Source of the DNA: Symsagittifera roscoffensis
Taxonomy: Eukaryota > Xenacoelomorpha > Acoela > Convolutidae
DNA: 64,000 bases
Direction: 5' to 3'
Assembly (NCBI RefSeq): GCF_963678635.1
Contig: NC_087063.1
Location: 83,439,574 to 83,503,573 of the forward strand
Each line of letters opens with the position of its first letter. Position 1 is the stretch's first letter. Position numbers and translations under genes: made by a program. The notes under the pieces are model-generated. The model saw only the letters and a program-made list of their open reading frames with translations, made no database searches and was not told the origin of the DNA. Positions 22,097 to 33,700 of this stretch are shown in pieces.

Positions 22097-24308
22097 TTAG
22101 ATGTGAGGATACATGCGATCCTGGTTTATTTTATCAATTTCCTCTAAAAGAGGAGCTTGTATTTTTTGATCACATTCTTGTTCTATTTTTTCAGCTTGCT
22201 CATCTTGAGTGAAAATTGAGGTCACTATGGAAGTGAAAAGTATATTATATGAAGCGGCAAGCAATACTTTGCCAAAGTGTAGTGAGCGGCCGGTGATTTT
22301 GTGAATATGCATAGCTTTTATTATGAATACTAGGCAATCTAGTATGAATTTCACAAATAGAAAAGAGGCGAAAACCATTCCGCATTTTTCTAAATAGTAT
22401 TGTACTTTCCCGAATATACAGGTGTATTCGTTATTCTAAAAGTTTGGAGAGATGAGATAGTCCAAATAGATGGTTTGGGAAGAGCCTAGTGGGCTATATG
22501 AGTCCGTGAAAAGAAATTTTTTAGCATTTAGAAAGGACCTGGATACTTTTTGCAGTATTCCTTTCATCTCTGAATTATCGGAAATCATATTCCAGAATTT
22601 TTGCATTTGAGCATAAGTGTAGATTGAAGCGCCTTGGCTAGAGGCTAAAGAATGCTTAATCTTTTGAATTATCTCTTTTGGTTTAAATAGATATGGTCCT
22701 GTTACCCTTGTAATTTGAGGGGTTAACTCAATCCAGGACTTATCATCATCAACATCTAGTTGAAAGAGATTTGAATGTTTGTCGGAGCAGTCTTGTAGAT
22801 CTGCCGACTGAAAAGTTTGTCGCGTAATTGGATCGAAAAATCGAACATTTTCCTTATACATAATGGGAATGCGATTATAGCATTCATCCATTAATTGCAA
22901 AGGTGAATAAAATTTCGGACAATGGTAGACCCAGGCAACGTTGCCATTGGTCTCTAAGAACATAGAGCGGTTCTGAGTTAAAATATAGCCAGCCAAACGT
23001 GGGCTTTCAAGTGAAAGCATTAAAGTATTTAATATTGAGGAGCGTTCTAGCTCACATTGATTTTGCAGAAGGGCTAACTCGGCCGTTCTGAGCATGTAGA
23101 AGCTATAAAAAAGAAAATAGTCCAATTTGGTTTCTATATGAGCTTCGTAGTCAATTTGATGAGTTGAAAATTGGAGTGGCGGCGAATCATCACTTAATGT
23201 GAGAAAAGTAGAATTTGGTTGGCCGGCATTATGAATAGTTCCCGTTTCTGGGGTTGGTTTAACTTGGATTCCAGTATCCATATTGAAACCGTCAGTGTAT
23301 GCAATAAAAAGTGAATCATACGAAGTTGGATACACTATTCTGGGATGACCACAAAGAGATTGCGGTTTATTCATCACCTGTAGCATAAATTTTTGTGAAT
23401 CCCTTGTATGGATAGAATGAATAGACGGGCTAGAATCGCCTTTAATTATATAGTATGATTCTTCGTTTTGAATCATTTTAGCCGGAAATCTGTTTAAAAC
23501 AGTGAAAATGCAATTGTTGGGTTCTTCCCAAGTATAAGAAAAAGCGTCTAAGGATGTTGTTTCACATCCATTTGTAGACACTGGACAGGGCAAATGAATG
23601 TTTTGCCAATTATTGACTGTTCCATCTTTGAGGTTAACAGTCAGAGTTACATTTTGCATGTAAGTTTCAAAAGTGTCCAAATTAATCCAAGAACGGCCAT
23701 CACATTCGTTATGATGTTTGCCGTCAACTTTGCCAGCATGAGCATTAGTTACTGTTTTAACATTAAATTTGAAAGGAATATTTCCAATACTAGCATAGCC
23801 TAGGTTAAGATAGCCTCTGTCGGCGGCCGATTTACATTGATCGGCAGATAAATGGAGATCAGTAGTGATCATATTTTGTCGAGCGTCGATACCACTCGAA
23901 TCAAAAGAATCGCAGAACCAACGCATTGATTGGTGTTTGATTCGACACATTGTCGCTTTTACTTTTGCGATAATGTCTCTGATATAGAGTAACATAAGCA
24001 TGGGTTACTTTAATATTTTCTGGTTGGACTTTGCAAGGTGCTACTTTATTTAGAGAGAACATTTTGTTAGAAGTCATTAGTTGACAATCATAATGAGCAA
24101 CCCGAAGATTATTTGCAGTATTTGCATATAATTGTTCTTTCGGATCAAATGCTGAGGTTTGATTCGAAAGTATTATTAGAGTTAAAAGACCAACCAAATA
24201 AATTTTTTGCAAATTTATTTTTTGGTGGTGAATAATAAAAAAAATTTTTTTAAAAGTACTCACTTCAAGCATTTCCTCGAGAGTGGTTAGAACAGGATCT
24301 TGGTCCAT
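22097..24308 (-). pseudogene. env: Envelope-like glycoprotein gene, broken (right unit)
   Basis: The gene begins at ATG 24308, has a hydrophobic signal-like segment (YLVGLLTLIILSNQTSAF) and a Cys-rich ectodomain with several N-x-S/T sites. Motifs YHCPKFY, DECYNRIPIMY and RFFDPITRQ resemble those of chuvirus-type (class III-like) glycoproteins captured by BEL/Pao retroelements. A membrane segment lies at about 22310-22380, followed by an acidic tail. Breaks: a 2-nt loss relative to the left copy near 23968 shifts the frame, and an in-frame TAG at 22436-22438 separates the ectodomain from the membrane anchor. A consensus donor (gtgagt) follows codon 15, so the first exon may serve several mRNAs. 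The family call is by eye. Confidence 0.7.
24264..24308 (-). CDS. Leader exon with conserved splice donor (right unit)
   Basis: Fifteen codons (MDQDPVLTTLEEMLE) end in phase 0 at a gtgagt donor, also present in the left unit (18280-18324). The phase fits the acceptor at 22018-22019 of the downstream accessory exon. A shared leader exon spliced to a distal exon is known from complex retroviruses; here it is inferred. Confidence 0.45.
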
Positions 24309-24865
24309 TAGTTCACCAGTTCACTATTTGGATTTGTCATTTTGTGGATTTTTTGTGATGGGAAATCTGAGTTAGATTTCAATTTTTGTTGAGGAATTTA
24401 GCAGATTTACTTCTTGGAGAGAGAGGAGGTTTTGAATGCAAGATGTGGAATTGAGCAAGAATCAAAACAACTGTATATCAGTTAGTTTTTTAAAGGCTGT
24501 TTTTGCTTTTTTGCAAATCTAAGCTCTGATTGGTCGTTGTTATTCGGCGTCTTTCGGAATTGACTCTTTTTAAGTCGTAATTCCTTCGCCATTCGTTTTG
24601 TAATGTTGTGGTTTTTTCCACTCTGGTTTAATATCGTGGTTTTTCCACTTAGTTTTGATTTGTTGAGATCTAGCAGTGAAATGATTTTTATTCGTTTATG
24701 CTGATGTTAATTTTTAACAACTGCATTTCCCTTCCGTATTGGAGGAGGAAAATGAAAAAAAACATCTCCTCATAAAAAAGGACTAAAAGCAACATCATTT
24801 GTTTGCTTTCCGTTCAGTTTTAACTATCTGTATTTTATCCTCAAAAAATTTTTTCTTCGTCCAAA

Positions 24866-25222
24866 ATGAATTTTATCGATCCTGAAGATAATCTGGTGGA
24901 CTTCCCGGAGAAGTTTTTGAACTTACGGGATGAGCTAAATTTCAAACATGAAGCCTTGCTGGAGGACAAGGAAGTCGAGAGAAGGATGGCAATCTACGAC
25001 GGGCTAGTAGAGAAAGGGGCAAACTTAACGCCTATGGAATTTATGATATTTATGGACCGGAGTTATATCTTTAAGTATCCGGTACTGAATGCCGAGGAAT
25101 TATTTGAGCTGGGCTCAATTCAGAGTAGGTTCCTCGCCAAGAAACTATGGAGCCCATGGAGTGGAGTCAATGTGGTTTCACAAGAAACAATGTACTTTTT
25201 GTCCTCATTCTTTGGAGAGGAT
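24866..25222 (+). CDS. Antisense LTR-element gene, exon 1 (right unit)
   Basis: The ATG at 24866 opens 119 codons starting MNFIDPEDNLVDFPEKFLN, ending in phase 0 at a GAT|gtaagt donor. The protein is acidic and helix-rich with no recognised domain. The frame, donor and acceptor are conserved in the left unit (18879-19235). It is on the strand opposite to the LTR element. The open frame continues about 27 codons into the intron, but the consensus donor and an in-phase second exon favour splicing. Confidence 0.65.
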
Positions 25223-25327
25223 GTAAGTTTGTTTTACAATACACCCAATTTTTTAAAAAAATATATAAAAATTTTTTTTTATTCAAGTGGCATGGCAACA
25301 TAGAAATCGTATATAAATTTGTTTTAG

Positions 25328-25426
25328 TTTCAAGAAGATTTCTTCAGAAAGCCAGCAATAGAAGAAAAATTTAGGAGAAAGATAGAGCTGGATAACATGT
25401 TAGAAGAAATCTATCAAGCTTGGTGA
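25328..25426 (+). CDS. Antisense LTR-element gene, exon 2 (right unit)
   Basis: After a tttgttttag acceptor, 32 codons (FQEDFFRKPAIEE start, IYQAW end) run to TGA. The intron is 105 nt. The total product is 151 residues. Confidence 0.6.
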   Translation, partial: FQEDFFRKPAIEEKFRRKIELDNMLEEIYQAW

Positions 25427-25703
25427 AGGCCTTATTCAGCGCTGCAGTTTGCAGTGAGGAGCCTGAGTAGGGCCGCTGAAAACTCTCTGGAAAAGATGGC
25501 GGCTGTTAAACTAGTCAAATCTTACACAGATATAAAATCTAATCTTTATAAAAGTTATTTTTAAATCTATTTATAAATATGTTTATTTTTGGTGTTTCGT
25601 GGTTTTATTAAAAACAAAATATTTATAAAAGAGAAAAGAAAAGGCCAATAAAAAAAGAATGTTAAAAAATATTAGTTTTTGCCAAATAAATAGTTGGTGT
25701 TTA

Positions 25704-25871
25704 TTATTTCTTTTTAAATTTGCCAATTATACTTGATGGAATTGTAGTTCCATAAAAGTTTGTAGGACGATTTGTCCGTTTAGGTCTTTTGGATTCAGAA
25801 AGTGATCCAGGTGCGGATCGAGTGTTCTCATAGAAGCTTTCCTGAGGATGGGATATTGGGGTATCAGCCAT
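25704..25871 (-). CDS. 55-codon ORF downstream of 5' LTR (right unit)
   Basis: The ORF starts MADTPISHPQESFYEN and ends in a basic KFKKK tail. It is the first ATG-initiated ORF after the primer-binding site, where gag would begin. It is also open in the left unit with only a few substitutions. Pro/Ser rich, with no known domain. It may be a gag relic or an accessory peptide. Confidence 0.45.
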   Translation of the reverse strand: MADTPISHPQESFYENTRSAPGSLSESKRPKRTNRPTNFYGTTIPSSIIGKFKKK

Positions 25872-26072
25872 TTTATATTTAGCTTGAAATTTAAAAAAAG
25901 AAAGATAGAAAAGTTTTTAAATTTGTTAAGAAAATTTAAATTTCCGATTTGGAAATTTATTACTTCTCTTTATTTGTAAGAGAAATTTCAACAATTCTCC
26001 AGACAATTGGAATCTTTGCTTTTTTATCTCTTTTTGAGACTTAAGCAATTTTTGCGAATTTTTAGAAGGTGA

Positions 26073-26090
26073 GCCTCACTGGTCGCACCA
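26073..26090 (-). other. Primer-binding-site-like sequence (right unit)
   Basis: On the minus strand TGGTGCGACCAGTGAGGC starts 3 nt after the LTR end. TGG at this place is the usual complement of a tRNA CCA tail. I could not assign the tRNA. Confidence 0.65.
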
Positions 26091-26093
26091 ATT

Positions 26094-26726
26094 TATTACG
26101 CTAGCAAAACTATATACGTCGGACAAAACGCTTGCTAGGAATAAAGGGTCCTTATTACTTTCTATCTTAGAAAGTAAATCTAAAATTCGCTGAGAAATAT
26201 TTTATTAGAAAAGAAGTTAGTATGAATTTACAGCAAGTTGCCTTTTGACTCAATATCTATTTTAAGGGTGAGATTAGAGATATTTTTACTGAGAGTAGAT
26301 ATTATTTTAGAGATTGGTTGGGGTGGTTGAAGAGAGTGGTGTTGGTGTTAGAAGAGATATTGTTGGGAATGAATTCCCGTAGTTTTGAGCTTCTATTTAT
26401 ACTCAGATGGGAAATCGTACCACTTTTTGTATCAAATGAGAAGTTACTTCTTAACTTCGTATTCTCTATTCGTACATTCGTATTTTACGAGAAGAAAGTT
26501 TCGTATGCTCGTATTTTACGAGAGGAATCGTTAATATTCGCATTGAATGAGAATAGTCGTTTCAATTCTCAATGCTTAAAACGTTATACGAATTATTCCA
26601 ATAGCATTTCCCTTCCTTTTGCAAGGGAATAAAAACATATTTCTTTTGTGGTGGCGGCGGCGTCACATTTTGTGAACGCAATAAAATAATTCATGTTTCT
26701 GTTTCTATTTGAAATCAGAACATATC
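26094..26726 (-). repeat. LTR copy 3 (633 bp), 5' LTR of the fuller unit
   Basis: It carries the same terminal sequences as copy 2. Right of it (gtagcctacac) the sequence is unique. I see no convincing target duplication between the outer flanks. Confidence 0.88.
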
Positions 26727-27556
26727 GTAGCCTACACAACGGATTTCAATCCTTTCTAAGATCACTCCCGCCACGACACAATGAAAAACCAAATGGAGAA
26801 CACTTGCACAAATTGGGTGTGCAAAAACTTGATGATTCAACATCATCCGATTTTCAAGAAATTGTGAGATTGAACAAAGATAACGAAACCAAGACGCTGC
26901 TAGAACGCCTATAAATTTAATTCATCGAACAAATAAGTGTAATAAATGCAAAAACATGGATAACTATAGACAATAATATTCACAGATTTAAAAAAGGCGA
27001 GAGGTTCGACGGTGTTGCAATAATTAAAACGGAGGTCGTTGTCAATTACCCAACACTAGAGGATAAAAATTTTTCGAGGCAGGTTTGTCTATTTCGGATT
27101 TCCATACTTGTTTTACGCATTATAACGGCTAAATGCGTGATATTACGACCTAAAGTATGAAGACCAGATCTGTTCACAACTTTGGTTTGTTCACCGTGCT
27201 AAATTTCATACCGTTAAAAACAACGTTAAAAACTTGAAATTCAAATGATAAAAGCCAGGGTATTATAATGGTAATGCAGCCTACTGATTCAATTGCCACC
27301 AAAAGTAGCACATTTATTTGTGACATAGATTGAAAAAAATGTTGCATCGTACTATCGCACTATGCTCCGCTCGTCTAAACAAAGGAAAAGAACGGAACTT
27401 AAAAAGAAATCAAAAGAACTACGTCTAACTACGTCGATCGAAAAATCAACCTACGTTCATTGAATCTAAATAATGATAAACATGATGAAATCTCAAGTAT
27501 AGCCACCCGAACTTAAAAAAACTCCCGACAGATCCAAAACAAATCACTGTGCTCTT
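26727..27556. other. Intergenic between the LTR element and gamma-tubulin 3' end
   Basis: One plus frame at 26727-26914 is open but has no support. No repeat is obvious. Confidence 0.4.
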
Positions 27557-27562
27557 TTTATT
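27557..27562 (-). terminator. Polyadenylation signal of gamma-tubulin
   Basis: AATAAA on the minus strand about 49 nt after the stop codon. Confidence 0.6.
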
Positions 27563-27610
27563 CGATCACAAGACAAATCTTAAACATGTTTTTAGTTCAA
27601 TTCATTCGCT

Positions 27611-27757
27611 TCACACACTCTCAGCCCAGTCGATGTACTCTGGCTTAGTGGCGGCTACGTATTCATCTATGAGCTGCTGCACTGTTTCTCTGCTGTCATC
27701 CAGCTCGTCCAGATTCTCCTTGAAGATGTCTTCCTTCCTGAATTTGTCCAAGAACGC
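27611..27757 (-). CDS. TUBG1: Gamma-tubulin exon 7 and stop
   Basis: This exon has 48 codons plus [22 protein letters not shown] to EYIDWAESV, matching the family C-terminus. Confidence 0.95.
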   Translation of the reverse strand, partial: AFLDKFRKEDIFKENLDELDDSRETVQQLIDEYVAATKPEYIDWAESV

Positions 27758-30700
27758 CTGTTGAACAATCATTACTCCTTCTAATTAAGAAACCATAATG
27801 CAACTTCAGATCAAGTGTACTCATTTACTCAAACGATCGATATAAGGGAGGTTTTTAACTTGGTTCCTAGTTAAAACTCCCGGGCTTTGTCATCTCAAGC
27901 ATGGGTAATGCAGTAACTTGGAAGAAAGCTAAACCTTCAAAAAAACGGGCAACAATGACTAAGCCGACTAAAATAAGCAGGCTCAAGCAGTTGTGTTACA
28001 ACCAGTTGCGTTACCTCTACGCCAGATGTACCGGATGGTTGATTAAAAAAGAAATTATAAATACCAAGCGGTAACAAAGACGAAAAAACCTGAGCGGAAA
28101 CCCTTCCTACCAAAAAAATCAAGTCCCCCTTCCTCTGAGAACACAAACATACGCACACGAAAATTTTTCTTGCTTTTCTTGTTCGCTCATATATAATTCG
28201 GGGACTTCGGCGCCAATATCTTATCTTAGGCTTGTTTACAACCCCATTTCCAACGTCTATTTTCAGTGTTTTACAAGTTAATAGGCTAAATGCGGGATGT
28301 TACGATGTGAAGTATAACGAACAAACCTGATCACAATAGTTAGTTTGTTCACCATGCAAGTTTTAATAGATTGCATCAATTTTTTAAAGTTTTTTATGAT
28401 CAACATTGAGTATTTCACAAGAATTCACCGTGAAAAATCAATTCACCAACTCACCTGTGACTTTCTCATGGGATCGAAGTCCTGGCAGGTCTGCCGGAAG
28501 AGACTGGCTATGCTGGTGTGGTTGGCGAGGAGGAGTCCACTGACTCGGTGTGAGGTGGGCACATAGGGCGACTTCTTACTCAGCGCCACCTGGATACTAG
28601 CCGGACCCCAGGGGATGAAGTTTGCTAGCTTCCTCTCTCGTATTCTCTACAATAACACGAAATACTTCGACTCGAATGAACTATTAACACAGATGCGAAC
28701 ATTTTCTGCAGTAAATTTCGCAACGAATAAGCCAAGCGAAAACAAAATTCTCGGATAAGCGAAGCAAAAACTTGCCCATACGATAAGAAAACTTATCAAC
28801 GGCAGACTTTATAATTTGGTTATTCAACTTTTCTGACTTTTAATTTCACGCCGTTAAAAAAACTAACTGCGGAATATAGGATCTGGAGTCTTTAGACTCA
28901 GAATAAACTGACAAATTTTTTGATACTTACATGCAGGGCAGCTCAGATCATTTACACTCGATCGATGTAGGAAACTTATTCAAACTCGCAGTATAAAATG
29001 TCAAAACGGTCCTTAAAAATAGGCATTTCAGATGAACTCGTTTTTAAATCTGTCCACTAGTGTAGTTAAGTTCGGACTGTCTATCTACGACGGAAATGCC
29101 CAAAATACGCGCAGTTTACCTCTTTACAGCAACTATGCTTTGATAAGCGGGTGGAAAAAGAAAGATAGCCAAGAAACGCTGTCAAGTCCCTGATTAAGAC
29201 ACGATTTTTTCGATATATCTGCGGGTTGGGAATTGCTTTTTTTTGTATTTTTTGTAGATTGGTAATAACTGATGGCTCTCCATCTATCAGAGAGCATGGA
29301 TAAGAATAGGCCCTGAACGACCGACCTTGAGACTGATAGGCGCCGACCCTAGCCAACTCAACTCATCTATCCGACTGTACTTCAGTAATTATTACTGTAC
29401 AGACCTGTAGACTCTTATGCACTTGAGTGGGGTCCACTTCGCCCTGGATAATGTTGAGGATGGATATGTAGCAGTGGTTGATCTGGGCATTCACATTAGT
29501 GGCCCCCGCATCTCCCATGCCCCCTCCCCCTCCTCTGACTCTGCTGTGGTCCCTGGGGATGCTGACCATCATGTTCTGGGGCTGAAGGAGTCTCCTCATC
29601 ACATCTAGCACTGTCGTCTTCCTAATTGAAGACTCCACTTGATCCGCTGCCGTCCAGGGAGTGTAGCCTATACGCAAACACAACAAACACCACGTTTCTT
29701 GATCACCAAACCAATGAAATGTTTGGTGACAGGAAACATATGAGAGCAACATAATGAAGTCTGGAATCGACTTTCAAAAATATTGCGGTCAAAAGTCGGA
29801 AAAACACAGCAGAAATTAAGGAATAATTTAAGTGCTTGAATTCTCAGCAATCTGCAATCAGGGGGAGGGGGAGGGGTTGAACATTTTCCACTCCTCAGTA
29901 ATTCGACTTTGGTACTATTTTACGACATCCAATTTTGCCTGACAGTCCAAAACTTCTTCGAAAGGAGCAATAAAATATCAATTATCCAAAACTCTGCCAG
30001 CGGTCGAAAACATTTTGTCAATATAGTTTCGTTCTTACTCGAAAAAATCTCCCTTCTCTCGAGAAAATCTTAGACCCAGATCCACCCCTGCACTCGGCTA
30101 TGTGATGTTTAAATTTAGCGGAGAACAATCAGGCGCAACGTAAGTAGCTCTGAAGAATTGTTCGGCTGTACCGATAGCGTCCCCTGTTGATATGACTGCA
30201 TCCTTTTTATTAATTTATAATGTTAGACAGCAGTTATGTGTTCATAGAAGCTAACTAAGTTCTAACTGTCGCACCTAATTTTTCCGAGAAAACTGCACCA
30301 TAATTTAACTAGACTCATCCCCACGGGCGGTTAGATGTTAGTGGGAAAAAAAGGAAGACGGACAGCTCTTTTTATTTTTAACCCACCTCGCATGAGCTTC
30401 ATACTCATGGGAAACTGAGTAATTTTACAAGGAGGACCAAGTTTGCATGCCATAGCCTAATTACTCCGCAAGTGAATTCTTACACAGAAGCGGAGATTCG
30501 CGCCACTTGCGATACAACACAAATATTAAAACATAATTCGAAAACCAAAACGAAAAACATTGAAAAAACTAGGTATAACAAAAATCAAAATTTCGTAGGC
30601 CTCGATAGAAGTTCATTCTAGGCAAACACGCCAAAAAATTTGAATAATAAATTAGCAACAGATCAAAACTTACGAAGATAAAACAAAGTCGACAAGATTT

Positions 30701-33700
30701 GAACAGTCACAAGTTGAACCAAAAAAATTTTTTTTTAAAGCTTTCAGTCCTTCCTGAAATTCAATGAACAACACCTTTACTTACAACAACAATAAAGTTG
30801 CTTACAGCGCAAGCAAAATCAGTGATGCAGTAACTAAGCCGACAAAAACTGAGCGGGTAAACTAAAGACCGACAATTCAATTTTACCTGAACAAAAAATT
30901 TCAGTTGCACACATACTGAAAAAAAACAAGGACCGACCGGGACTCTAGCCCAACGCCTTAGGGTGCAAAGGCGACCACGTTAGCTCTAGGCCAACTGGGA
31001 AGGAACCTTGAAGCTGTTAACGTTCAATAATAAAGCCCAGATGAAAATTTGTAAGAAAAGCTGTTTACGAGAAAAAAGTCTAGTTTCCGATTACAAGACA
31101 CTTGTTGTCGCAATTGTAAGAGCAATCGGACAATGTGATCAAAAATTCTTCTTGTAAGAACTCGAAGGCGGAAGTAAATTAAAAAGCTCCCCCTCCTCCC
31201 CCACCCTGTACCTGTCATGAGGAAGTGTAGTTTGGGGGTGGGTATTAGTGAGGCTATGAGTCCGATGAGGTCGTTGTTCATATATCCAGGGTATCTCAGA
31301 GTGGCAGTGGACGCAGACAGGATCGTGGACACCAGTCTGTTCACTTGAGCAAACGACGGATTCTCTATTTTCAGCCGCTCCACTGCTATCCTACAAGATA
31401 AACAGTTGCATAATGTTGGAACAGACACAATTTAGTTAAAAAAGCAATCTGCACTTGTCAACTATTGCATGAAATTTTGCATTTTAGAGCAACCTTGAGA
31501 GACAAACTCTGTCTGAAAAACTCAAAACATACACAGTTCAATTCAGTTGTTTCACTGTAAAAAAGGGTATAGCAATACATAAATAAAAACTATAAAAAGA
31601 CAATTAAATTAGGCACTTTAATTAGGTAATTTAATTAGAACTCCTTGATTAGAAGTTCCGTTGGACATACCAAATCGAATCCCAAATCAGCAAAGCTATA
31701 AAATTTTGGTTGCTGTAAAGTGCTAAACCACTTTATTGTTCCGACTTTCGAAGAAAGTACGGAACATTTAAGCTTAGGGTGGTTTTTTTTATTCAGTCAA
31801 TTTTCGACTTTTTAACTGAGCATTTTTGATAAATTTTTTTAACCAGCTGAAAGATTATGTTGTGCTGACGTCAAATTTCAATAAATTATTTTTATATATT
31901 ACTTGTGATCCTTTTTTGTAAAGTTACGGGGGTTTGAAAACAGCTAAATTGGTCAATTTGGGATAATTAACTCGCGATTTTTGCGTTCGTATAACACGCA
32001 TCAGCGGCGGATTTATGCGTTCCTGATAATATTTATACCCGCAATTGAGTCTGATTAATTAAAACGAGACGCTAACGTGTTGGGGGATACGTTGAAGAAA
32101 AACGAAAAAAAAAACTTAATATTTTTTTTATCAATTATTGGGTCAATTTTTCAATCAAAACAGTTTTTAATTGACTTTAAAGTGCATTTGAAACATCCAA
32201 GGCTTCGCCCTGATATACGAGCAGTCTTGTTTTGAATTACCTTGTTTATATTGCCAAATACTGCTGCGAAGAAATTTTGTCATTTTGAAATGCACTCAAT
32301 AGTCGCCTCCGCCCAATTGTCGCTTGGATTACCCCAATTAGTCAGAATAACAAATTTTACGCAGAGGCGAAGCGGAGCTTCGCATCACTTGCGATACAAC
32401 CCACGTGCACCTCTGCAAGCTAGCTAATAGTAATGAGACGAAAATAACAAAATCGGAAATAAAAATTGAGGAAAAAATGAAAATAATTTCAGAAAAATAG
32501 CCACTTAGTTAATTAAGCCACTAGTTTTTACTGAGCGGCCACAAAGCCAACGGCAAATAGTATGACACACATTGAGCTGAAAACAAAAAAAAATGCCATA
32601 AGAAAGTGTTGTGATAAAATATTCGAACAATTTAGTTTTAAAACTTCGAAATCTTGCAACACAAAGTACCAAAGTTTCTCGAAAAAAAATAATCAATTTT
32701 TGCTCTTAAAGCCTTACATAATGTGGTAAATAAGCCGATGAAACATAAATCGTAACAATTCAAGCCAAATAAAGCTTTCAAGAGAAAAAAAAAACGAAAA
32801 GGAAAACCAAGGAGTAAATCAAAACCACTCGCATCTAAGATGATAATTGCTGATAGCACAAAAAAATTCTCCGATGTGGCAACCTGCCGACAAAGCAATC
32901 AGAAAAACGAAAGTCCGACATTTCAATTTTTCCAGGAACAAATTTTTTCAATTTCATACATACTAAAAAAAAGGTCCTGCCGAGATTAGAACAAAACATT
33001 AGGGTACGAAAGTAACCGCGTTCCCTCTAGGCCAAGAGGGAAGTAGTCTCAAGTTGCTGAGGTTCACTAATAATACAATTTCACAATTTCTCACAAATGT
33101 GTAGAAAAAATGTGTACAGAAAAAATCTAATTCCCGATTACAAGTAATTTGCTCTCGCAAGAGTAATATCTATCAAAATTGTGAACAACTTGAACGCACT
33201 GTGCACTGTCGCCCCAATTGTGAACGAATTGTCGCCTCTCGGTTTAAAAAAGTGGCGAAAGCAACACAATGCAAAAGGGAACATCATCAGTCTTTAATAC
33301 AGAATTAATCGATATCTAAAATCTAACAAACGCCTGGGAAGTGATAATCGAAAAAGCATTAAAACATCATATTCACCGTAATTTTGAAGAATAAGTTTCA
33401 ATTTAAGAGTGGATTTAGACATGGCTATGATTTTGTATCTCTCTCCTTTCCATAGCACCTGCAACTCTCTCCTTTCCATAGCACCTGCAACTTTCTCCTT
33501 ATCTTGTACTTTTGTTCACTATTTCTCATAGCTTCACAATTTGGTATTCGAACTAATTGGCGTAATCCAAACATTCTTTGAGCTCAAAACTCACACTTTT
33601 TTCTTGTGTTTTTTTATTCAAAACTCACACTTTTTTCTTATATTCTTTAAAATTATTTCCCAAGAACTGCAGGGGGATTAAATAGAGCGGAGGTTGACTT

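Larger units (their letters stand above)
17071..26726 (-). mobile_element. Tandem LTR retroelement with envelope gene but no recognisable gag/pol
   Basis: Three LTR copies (17071-17560 truncated, 20109-20741, 26094-26726) separate a deleted and a fuller internal region. The sense strand is minus: a TGG-starting primer-binding-like site follows the LTR by 3 nt on that strand, and a purine-rich tract precedes the next LTR. The internal region (5' to 3' on minus) holds a 55-codon ORF, a short spliced leader exon, an envelope-like gene and three small 3' ORFs. An antisense two-exon gene lies on the plus strand. The segments 17561-20741 and 23546-26726 are near-identical. The arrangement looks like a tandem array sharing the middle LTR. 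No RT, RNase H, protease or integrase motif was found. Confidence 0.8.

Noticed and set aside
17071-26726. Target-site duplication around the tandem LTR element
   Set aside because: Short matches such as atat occur at both ends but overlap LTR sequence shared by the internal copies, so they cannot be told from LTR termini.
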